Shown here in pieces: positions 9,074-17,618 of a stretch of DNA of 64,000 nucleotides. The translations under genes were made by a program, and so were the position numbers. This stretch comes from JAJRXC01 sp047639555 (GTDB lineage: Bacteria; Actinomycetota; Acidimicrobiia; Acidimicrobiales; Aldehydirespiratoraceae). The notes beneath the pieces were generated by a model that was not told the DNA's origin, searched no databases, and saw only the letters and a program-made list of their open reading frames with translations. The first letter of the stretch is position 1. Each line of letters begins with the position of its first letter. Location of the stretch: contig JBLIOE010000001.1 of NCBI GenBank assembly GCA_047639555.1, positions 216,631 through 280,630 on the forward strand. The letters are read 5' to 3'.

Positions 9074-9915
9074 GCGCCCGCGTCGCCGTTCCTTCCAAAG
9101 GTCGCCTGCGCGATCGCGTCTTCGATCTCCTCCGCCAGGCGGGCTACAACCTGCGCCAACTCGGCACGGAGAACGCAGCCCTGCTCGTCGAAAACATCGA
9201 GTTCATCGAGATGCGGCCGCGTGACGCGGCAGCCTGGCTTCGAGCCGGTCGCCTCGATGCCGCGTTCATCTCCACCGACACCGCGCTCGAAAATGAGATC
9301 GAAGACTGGCCGGCCATCGATCTGGGCTTCTCTCGCTCCGATCTCGTGCTGGCGTGCCGCACCGACGCCCCTTACGCGTCGGCCGCCGACCTCGCCGGCA
9401 AAACCGTCGCGACCCACCTCCCCAACTGGACTCAGCGCTGGTTCGACGGCCAGAAGATCGATGTCAACGTGGTCCCGATGGGCGGCTCACTCGAGGGCAT
9501 TGTCGCCCGCGGTCTCGCCGATGCCATCGTCGATCTTCGCGAGACGGGCAACAGCCTGCGCCGCAACTCGCTGCACGTGATCGAAGAAGGCCCCAGCTGC
9601 CAAGCCGTCTTTGCCCACCAGCCCGACGACACCCATTCCGAAGTCGCCAGCCTTCTCTTGCGAATGGAGGCAGCCCGCGCCGCCGGCACCCGCCAGTACC
9701 TGGTGCTCCACATTCCGCCCGACAAGGTCGACGACCTCGGCTCGATTTTCCCCGGCTTGGCCGCACCGACCCTGCTTCCCCTTTCGGGGCGTGACGACCT
9801 AGTCGCCGTGCACCTCGTCGTGCAGCGCGACGACTTGTGGGGCCGCCTCGCCGACCTCCGCAACCTCGGCGCCACCGGCATCGTCGCCCTCCCCACCAAC
9901 GCCATCCTCGAGTAG
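9070..9915 (+). CDS. hisG: ATP phosphoribosyltransferase, long form
   Basis: 281 aa, first and feedback-regulated enzyme of histidine biosynthesis, joining ATP and PRPP. The N-terminal PSKGRLRD motif, the periplasmic-binding-protein-like domains and the PRPP-loop equivalent ADAIVDLRETGNSL (about 155-168) are present. The last 75 or so residues form the ACT-like regulatory domain of the long, hexameric, histidine-inhibited form, so no hisZ is required. The ATG overlaps the hisE stop. A large hairpin follows the stop codon by three bases. Other his genes are not nearby. Confidence 0.97.
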   Translation: MSARVAVPSKGRLRDRVFDLLRQAGYNLRQLGTENAALLVENIEFIEMRPRDAAAWLRAGRLDAAFISTDTALENEIEDWPAIDLGFSRSDLVLACRTDAPYASAADLAGKTVATHLPNWTQRWFDGQKIDVNVVPMGGSLEGIVARGLADAIVDLRETGNSLRRNSLHVIEEGPSCQAVFAHQPDDTHSEVASLLLRMEAARAAGTRQYLVLHIPPDKVDDLGSIFPGLAAPTLLPLSGRDDLVAVHLVVQRDDLWGRLADLRNLGATGIVALPTNAILE

Positions 9916-9918
9916 TCC

Positions 9919-9967
9919 GTTCTGTGAACGGAAACCGGCGCCCTGCGCCGGTTTCGGTTCACAGAAC
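9919..9967. terminator. 49-nt near-perfect palindrome after hisG
   Basis: Two 11-bp perfect stems, GTTCTGTGAAC/GTTCACAGAAC and GAAACCGGCGC/GCGCCGGTTTC, are separated by one G-G mismatch and closed by a 3-base loop. It begins three bases after the hisG stop and ends 25 bases before the next ATG. No T-run follows, so it may be a terminator relying on stem strength, a dispersed palindromic element, or an mRNA stabiliser. Confidence 0.7.
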
Positions 9968-9992
9968 ATCGAACGTGGGGTAGGAAGTTGGG

Positions 9993-10490
9993 ATGGCGCT
10001 TTATGCAGATCTTCCGACGGTCACGGTTTCTACGGATGTAGCGGCATCGGCCGCCGTGCTGTGGCCGCTGATCAGCGACATCAACATGCCGGCCCGGTTC
10101 TCCGGCGAGTTTCAGGGTGCGAAGTGGCTGCCACCGTCCGACGGGCCCGCGCTCGGTGCAATGTTTGAGGGCACCAACAAACACGAGGCCATCGGCGAAT
10201 GGCATGTGCCCTGCTCGGTCGCCGTTTGCGAGCCGGAACGCGAGTTCGGATGGGACCCCGGCGGTCCCGATGCACCATTCACAAAGTGGCGACTGCGGAC
10301 CGACCCCAACGGCGACACCACCACGCTCACCTTCACCGCGCAGATGGGGTTTGGCCCCTCCGGTCTCACTCCCGCGATCGAGGCCCGGCCCGATCGCGAA
10401 GAGCAGATCGTGGCCCGTCGCCTCGGCGAGTGGAGCGACAACATGACCGCCACGATTGAGGGCATCAAAGCACTCGCCGAAGCCGGTTGA
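9993..10490 (+). CDS. SRPBCC family protein
   Basis: 165 aa START/polyketide-cyclase-like helix-grip protein. It opens with VSTDVAASAAVLWPLISDIN, the typical start of such small ligand-binding proteins, and carries GPALGAMFEGTN, a segment nearly repeated in the second SRPBCC protein at 11630-12085 (GPALGAMFAGHN). Function is unknown: members bind hydrophobic ligands or act as aromatase/cyclases. It lies six bases before the F420-type oxidoreductase gene and is probably co-transcribed with it. The ATG follows a TAGGAAG-type ribosome-binding site. Confidence 0.87.
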   Translation: MALYADLPTVTVSTDVAASAAVLWPLISDINMPARFSGEFQGAKWLPPSDGPALGAMFEGTNKHEAIGEWHVPCSVAVCEPEREFGWDPGGPDAPFTKWRLRTDPNGDTTTLTFTAQMGFGPSGLTPAIEARPDREEQIVARRLGEWSDNMTATIEGIKALAEAG

Positions 10491-10496
10491 CCGCCC

Positions 10497-11537
10497 ATGC
10501 GCACGTCGATCCAGCTCAGTGCCGATGCCGGCCCGTGGGATCAGCTCGTCACCTTTGTGAAGGAGGCGGAGCAACTCGGCGTCGATGCCGTATGGGTCGC
10601 AGAAGCATGGGGCGCCGACGGGCCGTCGGCGCTCGGATACCTCGCCGCCGTCACCGAACGCGTCCAGCTGGGCAGCGCGATCTTTCAGCTCGGCGTCCGG
10701 TCGGCCGCAATGACGGCCCAGACCGCGATGACTCTGGCGGAGATGTCGGGCGGCCGCTTCGTGCTGGGGCTTGGTGCGAGTGGGCCGCAGGTGGTGGAAG
10801 GGCTCCACGGCGTTCCGTTCGCTGCACCGCTCACCCGTATGCGCGAGACCATGGACGTGCTCCAGCAAGCATTTGCCGGCGAGCGAATCGCGTACCAAGG
10901 CAAGAAGATCCAGCTGCCCCTTCCCCACAGTGACGGCAAGGCGCTGCGGCTCGCCATACGGACCGACCACGACATTCCCGTCTACCTCGCCGCGCTCTCG
11001 CCCAAGATGCTGGAGCTCACAGGCGAACGAGCCGACGGTTGGATTGGCACGAGCTTCATCCCCGAGGGGGCCGACGATGCCTACTTCTCGCACCTTCGAG
11101 TCGGCGCGGAGCGAGGTGGACGGACACTCGCCGACCTCGACATCTGTCAGGGCGCCGAGGTCGCCTTTGCGCGAGACGAGGCGGACCTCGCAGAGATGAT
11201 TCAGGCTCGCAAGGGTGGACTCGCATTCAGCCTCGGCGGCATGGGTTCGGCCGACACGAATTTCTACAACCAGGCCTATGCCCGCCAGGGTTTCGCCGAG
11301 GTCGCCGCCGAAGCCCAACGGCTCTGGGTCGACGGCGACCGGGCTGGCGCGGCCGCGATCATTCCCGATGAGATGGTGCTCGGCACCACGCTCCTCGGCA
11401 CGGAGGAAGGCGTCGCTCGGCGCCTGCAGGACTGGGCCGACGTCGGCGTCGACACCGTCCGCCTGTATCCCGCCGGCTCAACCATCGACGAGCGACTCGA
11501 CACCCTCGCCCGCGCCTTGGAGCTTGTTCCGAAATAG
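10497..11537 (+). CDS. LLM-class F420-dependent oxidoreductase
   Basis: 346 aa TIM-barrel protein of the luciferase-like monooxygenase superfamily in its F420-using actinobacterial branch. Visible marks: EAEQLGVDAVWVAEAWGADG near the N-terminus, AAVTERVQLGSAI, AQTAMTLAEMSGGRFVLGLG, and a C-terminal GTEEGVARRLQDWADVGVDT segment typical of the group. F420 dependence is inferred from family likeness. It follows the SRPBCC gene by six bases, suggesting joint action on one hydrophobic substrate. It converges on the second SRPBCC gene. Confidence 0.92.
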   Translation: MRTSIQLSADAGPWDQLVTFVKEAEQLGVDAVWVAEAWGADGPSALGYLAAVTERVQLGSAIFQLGVRSAAMTAQTAMTLAEMSGGRFVLGLGASGPQVVEGLHGVPFAAPLTRMRETMDVLQQAFAGERIAYQGKKIQLPLPHSDGKALRLAIRTDHDIPVYLAALSPKMLELTGERADGWIGTSFIPEGADDAYFSHLRVGAERGGRTLADLDICQGAEVAFARDEADLAEMIQARKGGLAFSLGGMGSADTNFYNQAYARQGFAEVAAEAQRLWVDGDRAGAAAIIPDEMVLGTTLLGTEEGVARRLQDWADVGVDTVRLYPAGSTIDERLDTLARALELVPK

Positions 11538-11629
11538 GACCGAGCCCTCGCGTGCGGCGATGGTCTTGAGGGAAAGCAGCGGGGCGTGCGGCAACGAGAT
11601 CGGCACGCTCATCCCGAGCGAGTAGATCT

Positions 11630-12085
11630 CTATTCGACGGCCGCCGCGAGTTGGGCGAGCGTCTTTTCGATGCCGGCCCGATTGTGTTCGGCCCGATCAG
11701 CGACACCAGAGATCGCCAAGCTCATCTCTTTGATCTCGTCGGGGCGATGGTCCTGCCACGACTCGGTCACCCGGCAGCCGCCGTTCGTGGCCTCGACCGA
11801 ATAGGCCCAGGTCGCGAAGACGAAGTCGCCCACCATGCAGTCGAACGCGAAGCGTTCGCCGGGCACGAACTCGACGATCTTGGCTTCGGTGGTCCAGGCG
11901 TGCTCACCAAGTTCGTTGTGCCCGGCGAACATCGCTCCCAACGCCGGCCCGTCGTGGCCCTCGTTCCATTCGGCGTTGTGCGTTTCGGGTGACCATTCGC
12001 CCATTCGGGTGACGTCGCTGATGGCCGCGAACACCACTTCAGAACTAGAGGCGATATCGCGGGAAACTTCGATGTCTGGAGTCAT
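11630..12085 (-). CDS. SRPBCC family protein
   Basis: 151 aa helix-grip protein, start VSRDIASSSEVVFAAISDVT, with the GPALGAMFAGHN segment shared with the SRPBCC protein at 9993-10490. It may be a coenzyme Q-binding/polyketide-cyclase-like ligand carrier; the precise function is unknown. It lies 25 bp downstream of the sulfatase gene on the same strand, so it is likely the last gene of the dioxygenase-sulfatase-SRPBCC operon. Confidence 0.87.
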   Translation of the reverse strand: MTPDIEVSRDIASSSEVVFAAISDVTRMGEWSPETHNAEWNEGHDGPALGAMFAGHNELGEHAWTTEAKIVEFVPGERFAFDCMVGDFVFATWAYSVEATNGGCRVTESWQDHRPDEIKEMSLAISGVADRAEHNRAGIEKTLAQLAAAVE

Positions 12086-12110
12086 GCCGGCAACCTAGCG
12101 AAGTCGTCGT

Positions 12111-13553
12111 CTACAGGAGAGACCAGTCCGGTTCTGCCTCGGGATGGGGAAGGGCGCCAAACGCGTTGCGCACCACTCGCCGTTGCGGGTCCAGCCAATC
12201 GCTCCACGTGGTGCTCGCCACGAGTTCGTCGCCGCGGGTGCGTTGGATCTCGCGCAGCAACGCCGCCATGTCGACTTGCATGGTCGCGCCGGCCGGATCG
12301 CCCGCCAGGTTTCGCATCTGCAGCGGATCTTCGGTGAGGTCGAAGAGCTCCCGTTTTCCATCGAGCCATTCGCAATAGCTCGCATTCGCGGTGCGGACAC
12401 CACGCCACTCTTGGCCGTCGCCCAACCAGTCGTAGTACTTGGAAAAGTTCATCAGCAGCAGACCGTCTTGATGCACCACATCGTCGCCCGTCCAGGCGGC
12501 CGACAGGTCGTGACCTTCCACGGTTTGAGGCACCGGTACATCGGCCAACGAGCAGAGTGACGGGAACCAATCGGGCATCCCGAACAACGCATCGGTGCAG
12601 GAACCGGGCTCGATCACGCCCGGGTAACGAACGATCCCCGGGATATGGATCGACTCCTCATACGGGTGCTTCTTCAGCCACGGATGAACACCGTGAGCTC
12701 CACCCTGAGTGCCGTGATCGGAGGCGAACACCACGATCGTGTTGTCGGCGAGGCCCCGGCGATCGAGCTCGTCGAGCACCCGGCCGGTCATCACATCAAC
12801 TGCTCGAATCATCGCGAGATAGTGGCGATACATCTCCGGCGTTTCGTCGCCCCATGTGTCGTCGACGTTCGCCGGTAGATCGAAGGTTTCGGGCACACCC
12901 TCGTAGTACTCGTCGGGCGCGAACTTCTCCGGCGTGTAGTGCGGAGGGTGCGGTGACAGGAACAGGAGGAACGGATCGTCGCCGGATTCGTCCATGAACT
13001 CAAACGCGTAGTCGAGCAGCCCCTCAGTTTCGTATCCGTTCCAGCGTTCGTAGTTCCAGTCGCCCTTGTGCACGAACCCATCGAAGAACACCATGTGCTG
13101 GTTGTAGGCCCGCCAATAGTCGAAGCCGAGGCGGTCTCGTCCGGTGGGCACCCAGTCGGGTTGCATCGGTATGCGGTCGACGGCCGGCCAGGCACCGGTG
13201 TGGAGATGCCACTTTCCCACCCAACCGGTTCGATACCCCTGGTGGGCAAACGCGTCGGCGATGGAGATCTCGTCGTGGCGAGTGCGGGTGGTGTTAATCA
13301 GGTGACCAGTGGTCTGCGGATGGCGGCCGGTGACCAGCATTGCTCGCGCCGGTGTGCAGACCGGGCAGTTCGAGATCGCGTTGGTCAGGGTGACTCCCTC
13401 CGCCGCGAGACGATCAATGTGGGGTGTCTCGATGTGGTGCTCGCCGTAGAGGGGAAGCGACGCGGCCCGGAGCTGATCCGGAAAGAGCACCACCACATTC
13501 GGTCGACGGGCAGCGGGTTGGCGGGCAGCGGGCCGCCGGGCTGGCGATGTCAC
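12111..13553 (-). CDS. Sulfatase, formylglycine-dependent
   Basis: 480 aa type I sulfatase. NVVVLFPDQLR supplies the N-terminal metal site, C-T-P-A-R (about 71-75) is the formylglycine motif, and MLVTGRHPQTTG, GKWHLH and FASDHGTQGGAH complete the signature. It is shorter than the arylsulfatase at 694-3003, resembling the choline-sulfatase/polysaccharide-sulfatase size class. The GTG start overlaps the stop of the upstream phytanoyl-CoA-dioxygenase-like gene by four bases. The N-terminus (RRPAARQPAARRP) is arginine/proline-rich and not a signal peptide. The substrate is unknown. Confidence 0.93.
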   Translation of the reverse strand: MTSPARRPAARQPAARRPNVVVLFPDQLRAASLPLYGEHHIETPHIDRLAAEGVTLTNAISNCPVCTPARAMLVTGRHPQTTGHLINTTRTRHDEISIADAFAHQGYRTGWVGKWHLHTGAWPAVDRIPMQPDWVPTGRDRLGFDYWRAYNQHMVFFDGFVHKGDWNYERWNGYETEGLLDYAFEFMDESGDDPFLLFLSPHPPHYTPEKFAPDEYYEGVPETFDLPANVDDTWGDETPEMYRHYLAMIRAVDVMTGRVLDELDRRGLADNTIVVFASDHGTQGGAHGVHPWLKKHPYEESIHIPGIVRYPGVIEPGSCTDALFGMPDWFPSLCSLADVPVPQTVEGHDLSAAWTGDDVVHQDGLLLMNFSKYYDWLGDGQEWRGVRTANASYCEWLDGKRELFDLTEDPLQMRNLAGDPAGATMQVDMAALLREIQRTRGDELVASTTWSDWLDPQRRVVRNAFGALPHPEAEPDWSLL

Positions 13554-14398
13554 CCGGGCACCTCGAACTGCGGCCCTGTCACTTCGCCCTGCACTTCGGG
13601 CACGGGCGGGATGTCGCCCGAATCACGCGGCCAGACAATCGGCATGCCCGGACCTTCCATCGGCGCGCCAACGGCGACTTCGTCGCGATCGAGGGGGAAC
13701 ACCGGCCAGGCCGCATCCCGCGGGTACCCGTCGGCGATGTAGACGACGGTGAAGACGCGACGGACGTCATCGGTCGAATTCGCCATCGCCTGATGCACGG
13801 TGAACCCGTGGTGCCAGATCACCGATCCCGCGGGCGCCTCGACAAAGGTTGAAGGAACGCCGTTGAGCGCGGGGTCCGACAAGATGTCGTAGGGCTCGGT
13901 TGTGTACGTGAGATCAACCGGATGCAGACGCCCGGCCTTGTGTGATCCAGCCACGTACCCCATCGTCCCGCTGGCGAAGGTTGAACCGGCGAGCGGGATC
14001 CATGCGGACACGAGCGGCGTGTCGGCGATCGGCCAGAACGTCGCATCCTGGTGCGGGTCAGTCTCGCGGCCGCCCGGCTCCTTGTAGAGCGCCTGGTCTT
14101 GCCACAGTCGAACCCGCTCGACACCCAAAAGTTCCGCCGCCGCCTGCGCGAGACCGGTATGGAATGTGAGGGGAGCGACCTCCGGATCGGTCTCCCATAG
14201 GCGCATGCACTGCACGAAAGACTGCTCGTAGAGCCCCTTGTCAGCGAGCGTGCGCTCATCACCGGCCGTACGCCTAGCGACCGCCGAATCCACGGCCGAG
14301 CCGTAGGTCGCCAGCTCGTCGGCGGTCAGCAGGTCGGGCGCAAGGAGATACCCGTCGCGCTCGAAGTCGGCGACAGCGGCGGCAGAAAGGACAGACAT
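13550..14398 (-). CDS. Phytanoyl-CoA dioxygenase (PhyH) family protein
   Basis: 282 aa Fe(II)/2-oxoglutarate-dependent oxygenase. The metal-binding His-x-Asp is in DPHQDATFWP (about 126-135), and the distal His is in GFTVHQAM, with an Arg in DDVRRVFTVVY for 2-oxoglutarate. It resembles the PhyH protein at 47841-48653 (shared VRLWQDQALYKEPGG-type segment), so the two are paralogs. Translational coupling to a sulfatase gene suggests oxidation and desulfation of one substrate (inference). It is divergent from a small membrane protein gene across 63 bp. Confidence 0.92.
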   Translation of the reverse strand: MSVLSAAAVADFERDGYLLAPDLLTADELATYGSAVDSAVARRTAGDERTLADKGLYEQSFVQCMRLWETDPEVAPLTFHTGLAQAAAELLGVERVRLWQDQALYKEPGGRETDPHQDATFWPIADTPLVSAWIPLAGSTFASGTMGYVAGSHKAGRLHPVDLTYTTEPYDILSDPALNGVPSTFVEAPAGSVIWHHGFTVHQAMANSTDDVRRVFTVVYIADGYPRDAAWPVFPLDRDEVAVGAPMEGPGMPIVWPRDSGDIPPVPEVQGEVTGPQFEVPG

Positions 14399-14461
14399 GC
14401 CGAGACGTTACGACCCCGGCAGCGGCGACAGCCAATAGGCGTGCAGATCTAAACTCTCGTC

Positions 14462-14869
14462 ATGGCCAAACCGTCCGAACTCCGATGGGCTCCGTCCGTG
14501 GCGTTCGCCGTTCTGCTCACGGTCGCCACGGTCCCGCCGTGGGCGTTGTATGTCCAAGAAGACCGCTCCACCTGGGATAGCGACCTCACCGGCGTGGGAG
14601 TCCTCGTAGCCGCGGCGTTCCCCGTCGTGATGTATCTGCCGGCGATTCTTCTTGCCGTGGTCCGGGCGGCCGATATCGGGAACCTTCTGCTCGCTTCGCT
14701 GGCTGTCGTCATCGGGGTTGGCGCGTTCTATGCGGTGGGTTGGCTCGCCGCGCTCACCACCGAATGGCTCGCGATCGCGATGCTGCTCGTTCCCGTGGTC
14801 ACCGCGGTGGTAGTGGCGGAAATCACACGGTTCGGTCAGCGACGGTTGGCGTCCAACTGGGGCGATTGA
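14462..14869 (+). CDS. Small integral membrane protein, unknown function
   Basis: 135 aa with about four hydrophobic segments (roughly 10-30, 43-66, 72-92, 98-120) and a short basic C-terminus. I do not recognise the family. It is a single gene between two minus-strand operons, divergent from the PhyH-sulfatase operon and converging on the PLP decarboxylase gene with a 41-bp gap. The ATG at 14462 lies close to its promoter region. Confidence 0.75.
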   Translation: MAKPSELRWAPSVAFAVLLTVATVPPWALYVQEDRSTWDSDLTGVGVLVAAAFPVVMYLPAILLAVVRAADIGNLLLASLAVVIGVGAFYAVGWLAALTTEWLAIAMLLVPVVTAVVVAEITRFGQRRLASNWGD

Positions 14870-14910
14870 GCGGGGTAGCCGAGCGAGGGCGTGGCTCGTT
14901 GATCGCGGCC

Positions 14911-16278
14911 TCAGCCAGTGGCGCGCCAGCAGCGAATAATCGCTTCGGCGGCCTCGTCGATATCAGCTGACGACGCGAGCGTGTCGGAGCAGCTCACCCG
15001 CATGGCCGTGCGTCCCTGCCACACCGTGCCGCCTGCCCAGGCGGTGCCATCGGCCTGCACGGCGGCAATCACAGCATCGGTAGTGGCATCATCACCAAAC
15101 GCCACGAGGGCCTGATTCAGGACGGGCTCCACCAGGATCTCGGCGCCGGCAGCGGCCAAGCGCCCGGCCATCAGCGTTGCGAGCTCGCAGGTGCGGTCAA
15201 TCATCTGAGCGACACCCTCCCGGCCCTTCGTCGCGAGCACCGCCCACGTCTCTACGGCCCGGGCTCGTTGTGACATCTGCAGGCCGAGATGCATGGCGCC
15301 CCGCTCAGCATTTGCCGGGAGGTACGCGGCGTTCATCGCCATTGAAGCTCGGAGGTCTTCCCCTCGAGCACAGATCGCGAGAGCCGAGTCGTAGGGAACG
15401 TTGAGCCACTTGTGGCAATCGACCGCCCACGAATCGGCTTGTTCGACACCGGCCACCAGGTCTTGGCGCGTGGGAGAGGCCGCGGCCCAAAGACCGAAGG
15501 CACCATCGACGTGTAACCACCCACCGGCCGCGTGGACCTGTTCGGCGATCGGCCCGAAGGGGTCGCTGTGTCCGGTGTTCACGTTGCCCGCCTGCATCAG
15601 CACGAGCGTCCGCGGCCCAATCGCCGGAAAGTCGCTTGCTCGAACTCGTCCACAGTCGTCGGTGGGGACGCTGATGATGTTGGCCTCGCCCAACCCGGCG
15701 AGCCGTACCGCCCTCACCGCGGCGATGTGGATCTCGGCCGAGGCGACCACCGTGATCGGTGGGGCGCCAGCCAGTCCGTCCTGCGCCACATCCCAGCCGT
15801 CAGCGCGGAGGAGGGCGTCGCGAGCGGCGATCACACACGTGAGGTTGGCCACGGCTGCGCCGCCACAGAAGCCGCCGGTAGCCGCAGCGGGGAGGCCGAG
15901 TATTTCTACGACCCAGCGAGCGGCGATCTCATCGAAACGGGCGGCCGCCGGCGACATCACCGGGAGGGCCGCGTTCTGATCCCAGGCTGACGCGAGAACG
16001 GTGGCCGCGAGGGCTTCCGGTTCGGTGCCGCCGTTAACAAAGCCGAAGTACCGACCGCCGGTGGTCCGAACCGTCGCGGCCGAGCCGAGCGAATCGAGCT
16101 CGGCAATCACCGATGCTGCATCGCGAGATTGGGACGGGAGTACATCGGTCACCTCACCCAAGGCCGCAATTGCCTCCGCCGTGGGGAAGGCGGGCGCCTC
16201 GGCCGCGCAGTACGCCGCCGCCCGCCGCGCTGCGTCGGCCAGCAACCGGAGTTTCTCGTCCTGCCGTTCGTTATCCAT
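14911..16278 (-). CDS. Pyridoxal-phosphate-dependent group II decarboxylase family protein
   Basis: 455 aa, fold-type I PLP enzyme of the aromatic-L-amino-acid/glutamate decarboxylase family. The cofactor lysine is in SWAVDCHKWLNVPYD, preceded by GGWLHVDGAFG with the Asp that pairs with the pyridine nitrogen; a YFGFVNGG segment lies near the N-terminus. A strong AGGAG sits upstream of the ATG at 16278. It could decarboxylate an aromatic or acidic amino acid or act as another PLP lyase; sequence alone does not say which. It appears monocistronic, preceded by a broken GNAT gene. Confidence 0.92.
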   Translation of the reverse strand: MDNERQDEKLRLLADAARRAAAYCAAEAPAFPTAEAIAALGEVTDVLPSQSRDAASVIAELDSLGSAATVRTTGGRYFGFVNGGTEPEALAATVLASAWDQNAALPVMSPAAARFDEIAARWVVEILGLPAAATGGFCGGAAVANLTCVIAARDALLRADGWDVAQDGLAGAPPITVVASAEIHIAAVRAVRLAGLGEANIISVPTDDCGRVRASDFPAIGPRTLVLMQAGNVNTGHSDPFGPIAEQVHAAGGWLHVDGAFGLWAAASPTRQDLVAGVEQADSWAVDCHKWLNVPYDSALAICARGEDLRASMAMNAAYLPANAERGAMHLGLQMSQRARAVETWAVLATKGREGVAQMIDRTCELATLMAGRLAAAGAEILVEPVLNQALVAFGDDATTDAVIAAVQADGTAWAGGTVWQGRTAMRVSCSDTLASSADIDEAAEAIIRCWRATG

Positions 16279-16326
16279 TGACTACTCCTTGGCTCGGGGA
16301 CGGCCCGCTGAGCGACATCACAAGTA

Positions 16327-16635
16327 TCAGCGCGGCGTCGTCCGGGCACAATCGACGGCGGCCGAGACCAGACGTCGCCCGATTCCTGCATGAGGGAGTT
16401 CACGACGAACCGCCATCACCGGGATTTCCTAAGAGCGCGGGTCATGGAAGCGAAGGCCAAGGAACCCGGCCACTTCGTGATCGCCGTCAAACACGACGAA
16501 TGCCGTCTCGGCTGTGAGTCCGGCGACATAGCTGGCGTTCACCTCGGCGATCCCGAACCACTCCGGCAGCGCCTTCAAAATCGCGGCACACCCGTGGCGG
16601 TCATCGTCTCGAAATTTTCGCAGAGTGAAAGTCAC
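16327..16635 (-). pseudogene. GNAT acetyltransferase, interrupted by in-frame stop and truncated
   Basis: The first 68 codons (from ATG 16635) read as the N-terminal half of a GNAT acetyltransferase: TFTLRKFRDDDRHGC, then AFVVFDGDHEVAGFLGLRF. An in-frame TAG at 16429-16431 stops translation, but the same frame continues with EIPVMAVRRELPHAGIGRRL, the acetyl-CoA-binding motif A (Q/RxxGxG/A), until TGA at 16327-16329. Even read through, the product is about 102 codons against a usual 150-170, so the C-terminal half is also lost. A 68-aa product would lack the cofactor site. A sequencing error could explain the TAG but not the missing tail. Confidence 0.78.
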
Positions 16636-16683
16636 TTGGGCAGCCTCGCAGCTCGTCGGCTCGTCTCGCGCTACGTTCCCGCG

Positions 16684-17322
16684 ATGGCCGAGAAGACACG
16701 ACCGGGGGGTTCAGCGAAAAAGCGGGGCTCGTATCGGTCGTCTGAGCTCGTCCGCTCGAAGCTCATCGACGCCGCCATGGTCGAGTTCGCCTCCCACGGG
16801 TTCGAGGGCGCCTCGACCCGAGCGATTGCGCTGCGGGCCGGCGCCCACCAGCCGCAGATCAACTATCACTTCGAATCCAAGACGGCGCTCTGGTATGCCG
16901 TGATGGATCAGATGATGTCGGAGGTTGACGATCACACGGCATCTACGCCGACCGAAAACCCACGAGCGGCGGTCGAGGCCGCGGTGCGCGGCTTGGTACG
17001 TTTCGCCGCCGCCCGCCCCGAGCTCAATCGCATGATGATCCAAGAGGCATCGTCGCCCAGCGAACGTCTCGACTGGCTGGTCGACACCCACGTCCGTCCT
17101 CGGTTCAATACGTTCCAGCTGGGTTGGGAAACGATGCGAGCCCAAGGGCAGGGCCGAGACGTGCCGCCTGAGCTCGTGTACCACCTACTCGTGGGGGCCG
17201 CATCGCTCCTGCATGCGAACGCACCCGAAGTTGAACTACTCACCGGGCTCACCCCGAGCGACCCTGATGTCATCGAGGCCCACGCCGACGCGATGGTGCA
17301 CCTCTTCCTCGGCAAGACCTAG
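16684..17322 (+). CDS. TetR/AcrR family transcriptional regulator
   Basis: 212 aa. N-terminal TetR helix-turn-helix: LIDAAMVEFASHGFEGAST, then IALRAGAHQPQINYHFESK (about 25-72), then an all-alpha ligand-binding domain with a VEAAVRGLVRFAAARPELNR segment. The frame is open 98 codons upstream, but ATG 16684 fits family length, and the upstream part is antisense to the GNAT remnant. Its stop and that of the convergent 99-aa gene share the sequence CTAG. Ligand and targets are unknown; the divergent broken GNAT gene may once have been a target. Confidence 0.93.
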   Translation: MAEKTRPGGSAKKRGSYRSSELVRSKLIDAAMVEFASHGFEGASTRAIALRAGAHQPQINYHFESKTALWYAVMDQMMSEVDDHTASTPTENPRAAVEAAVRGLVRFAAARPELNRMMIQEASSPSERLDWLVDTHVRPRFNTFQLGWETMRAQGQGRDVPPELVYHLLVGAASLLHANAPEVELLTGLTPSDPDVIEAHADAMVHLFLGKT

Positions 17323-17618
17323 TTCCAGAGGGGCGTCGCTGCCGCGATGACGAGAACCGCGATCAGATCGCGGGCGGATCGGTAGAGCGCGCCATCAAGG
17401 CACACGGCACGGCCACCCATCGCCTCGACCTCAGCGCACCGGCGGCGTAATCCCAGGCGGCGAGCCAGCACATCTTCCGCGGCGAGGTCAACCGCAGTGA
17501 CCGGCTCATCGCCCTCGAGGAGAACAACATCGGGCTGCGCCGGTTTGATGACCTCTTCCGCCACGTCAAAGAGCGCGGCCGCGACATCAGCGATGAGGGT
17601 GGCAGAGACTTCTCTCAC
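17319..17618 (-). CDS. Hypothetical protein coupled to MarR regulator
   Basis: 99 aa starting with GTG that overlaps the MarR stop by four bases (GTGA), which argues for real translation by coupling. The sequence begins with an alpha-helical stretch (VSATLIADVAAALFDVAEEV) and ends with a hydrophobic helix (DLIAVLVIAAATPLWN). I recognise no family. Its stop overlaps that of the convergent TetR gene. It could alternatively be an accidental frame; the codon pattern is less convincing than in its neighbours. Confidence 0.5.
   Translation of the reverse strand: MREVSATLIADVAAALFDVAEEVIKPAQPDVVLLEGDEPVTAVDLAAEDVLARRLGLRRRCAEVEAMGGRAVCLDGALYRSARDLIAVLVIAAATPLWN

Noticed and set aside
9432..11318. 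628-codon open frame on the minus strand
   Set aside because: Antisense to hisG, the SRPBCC gene and the oxidoreductase; no recognisable motif.
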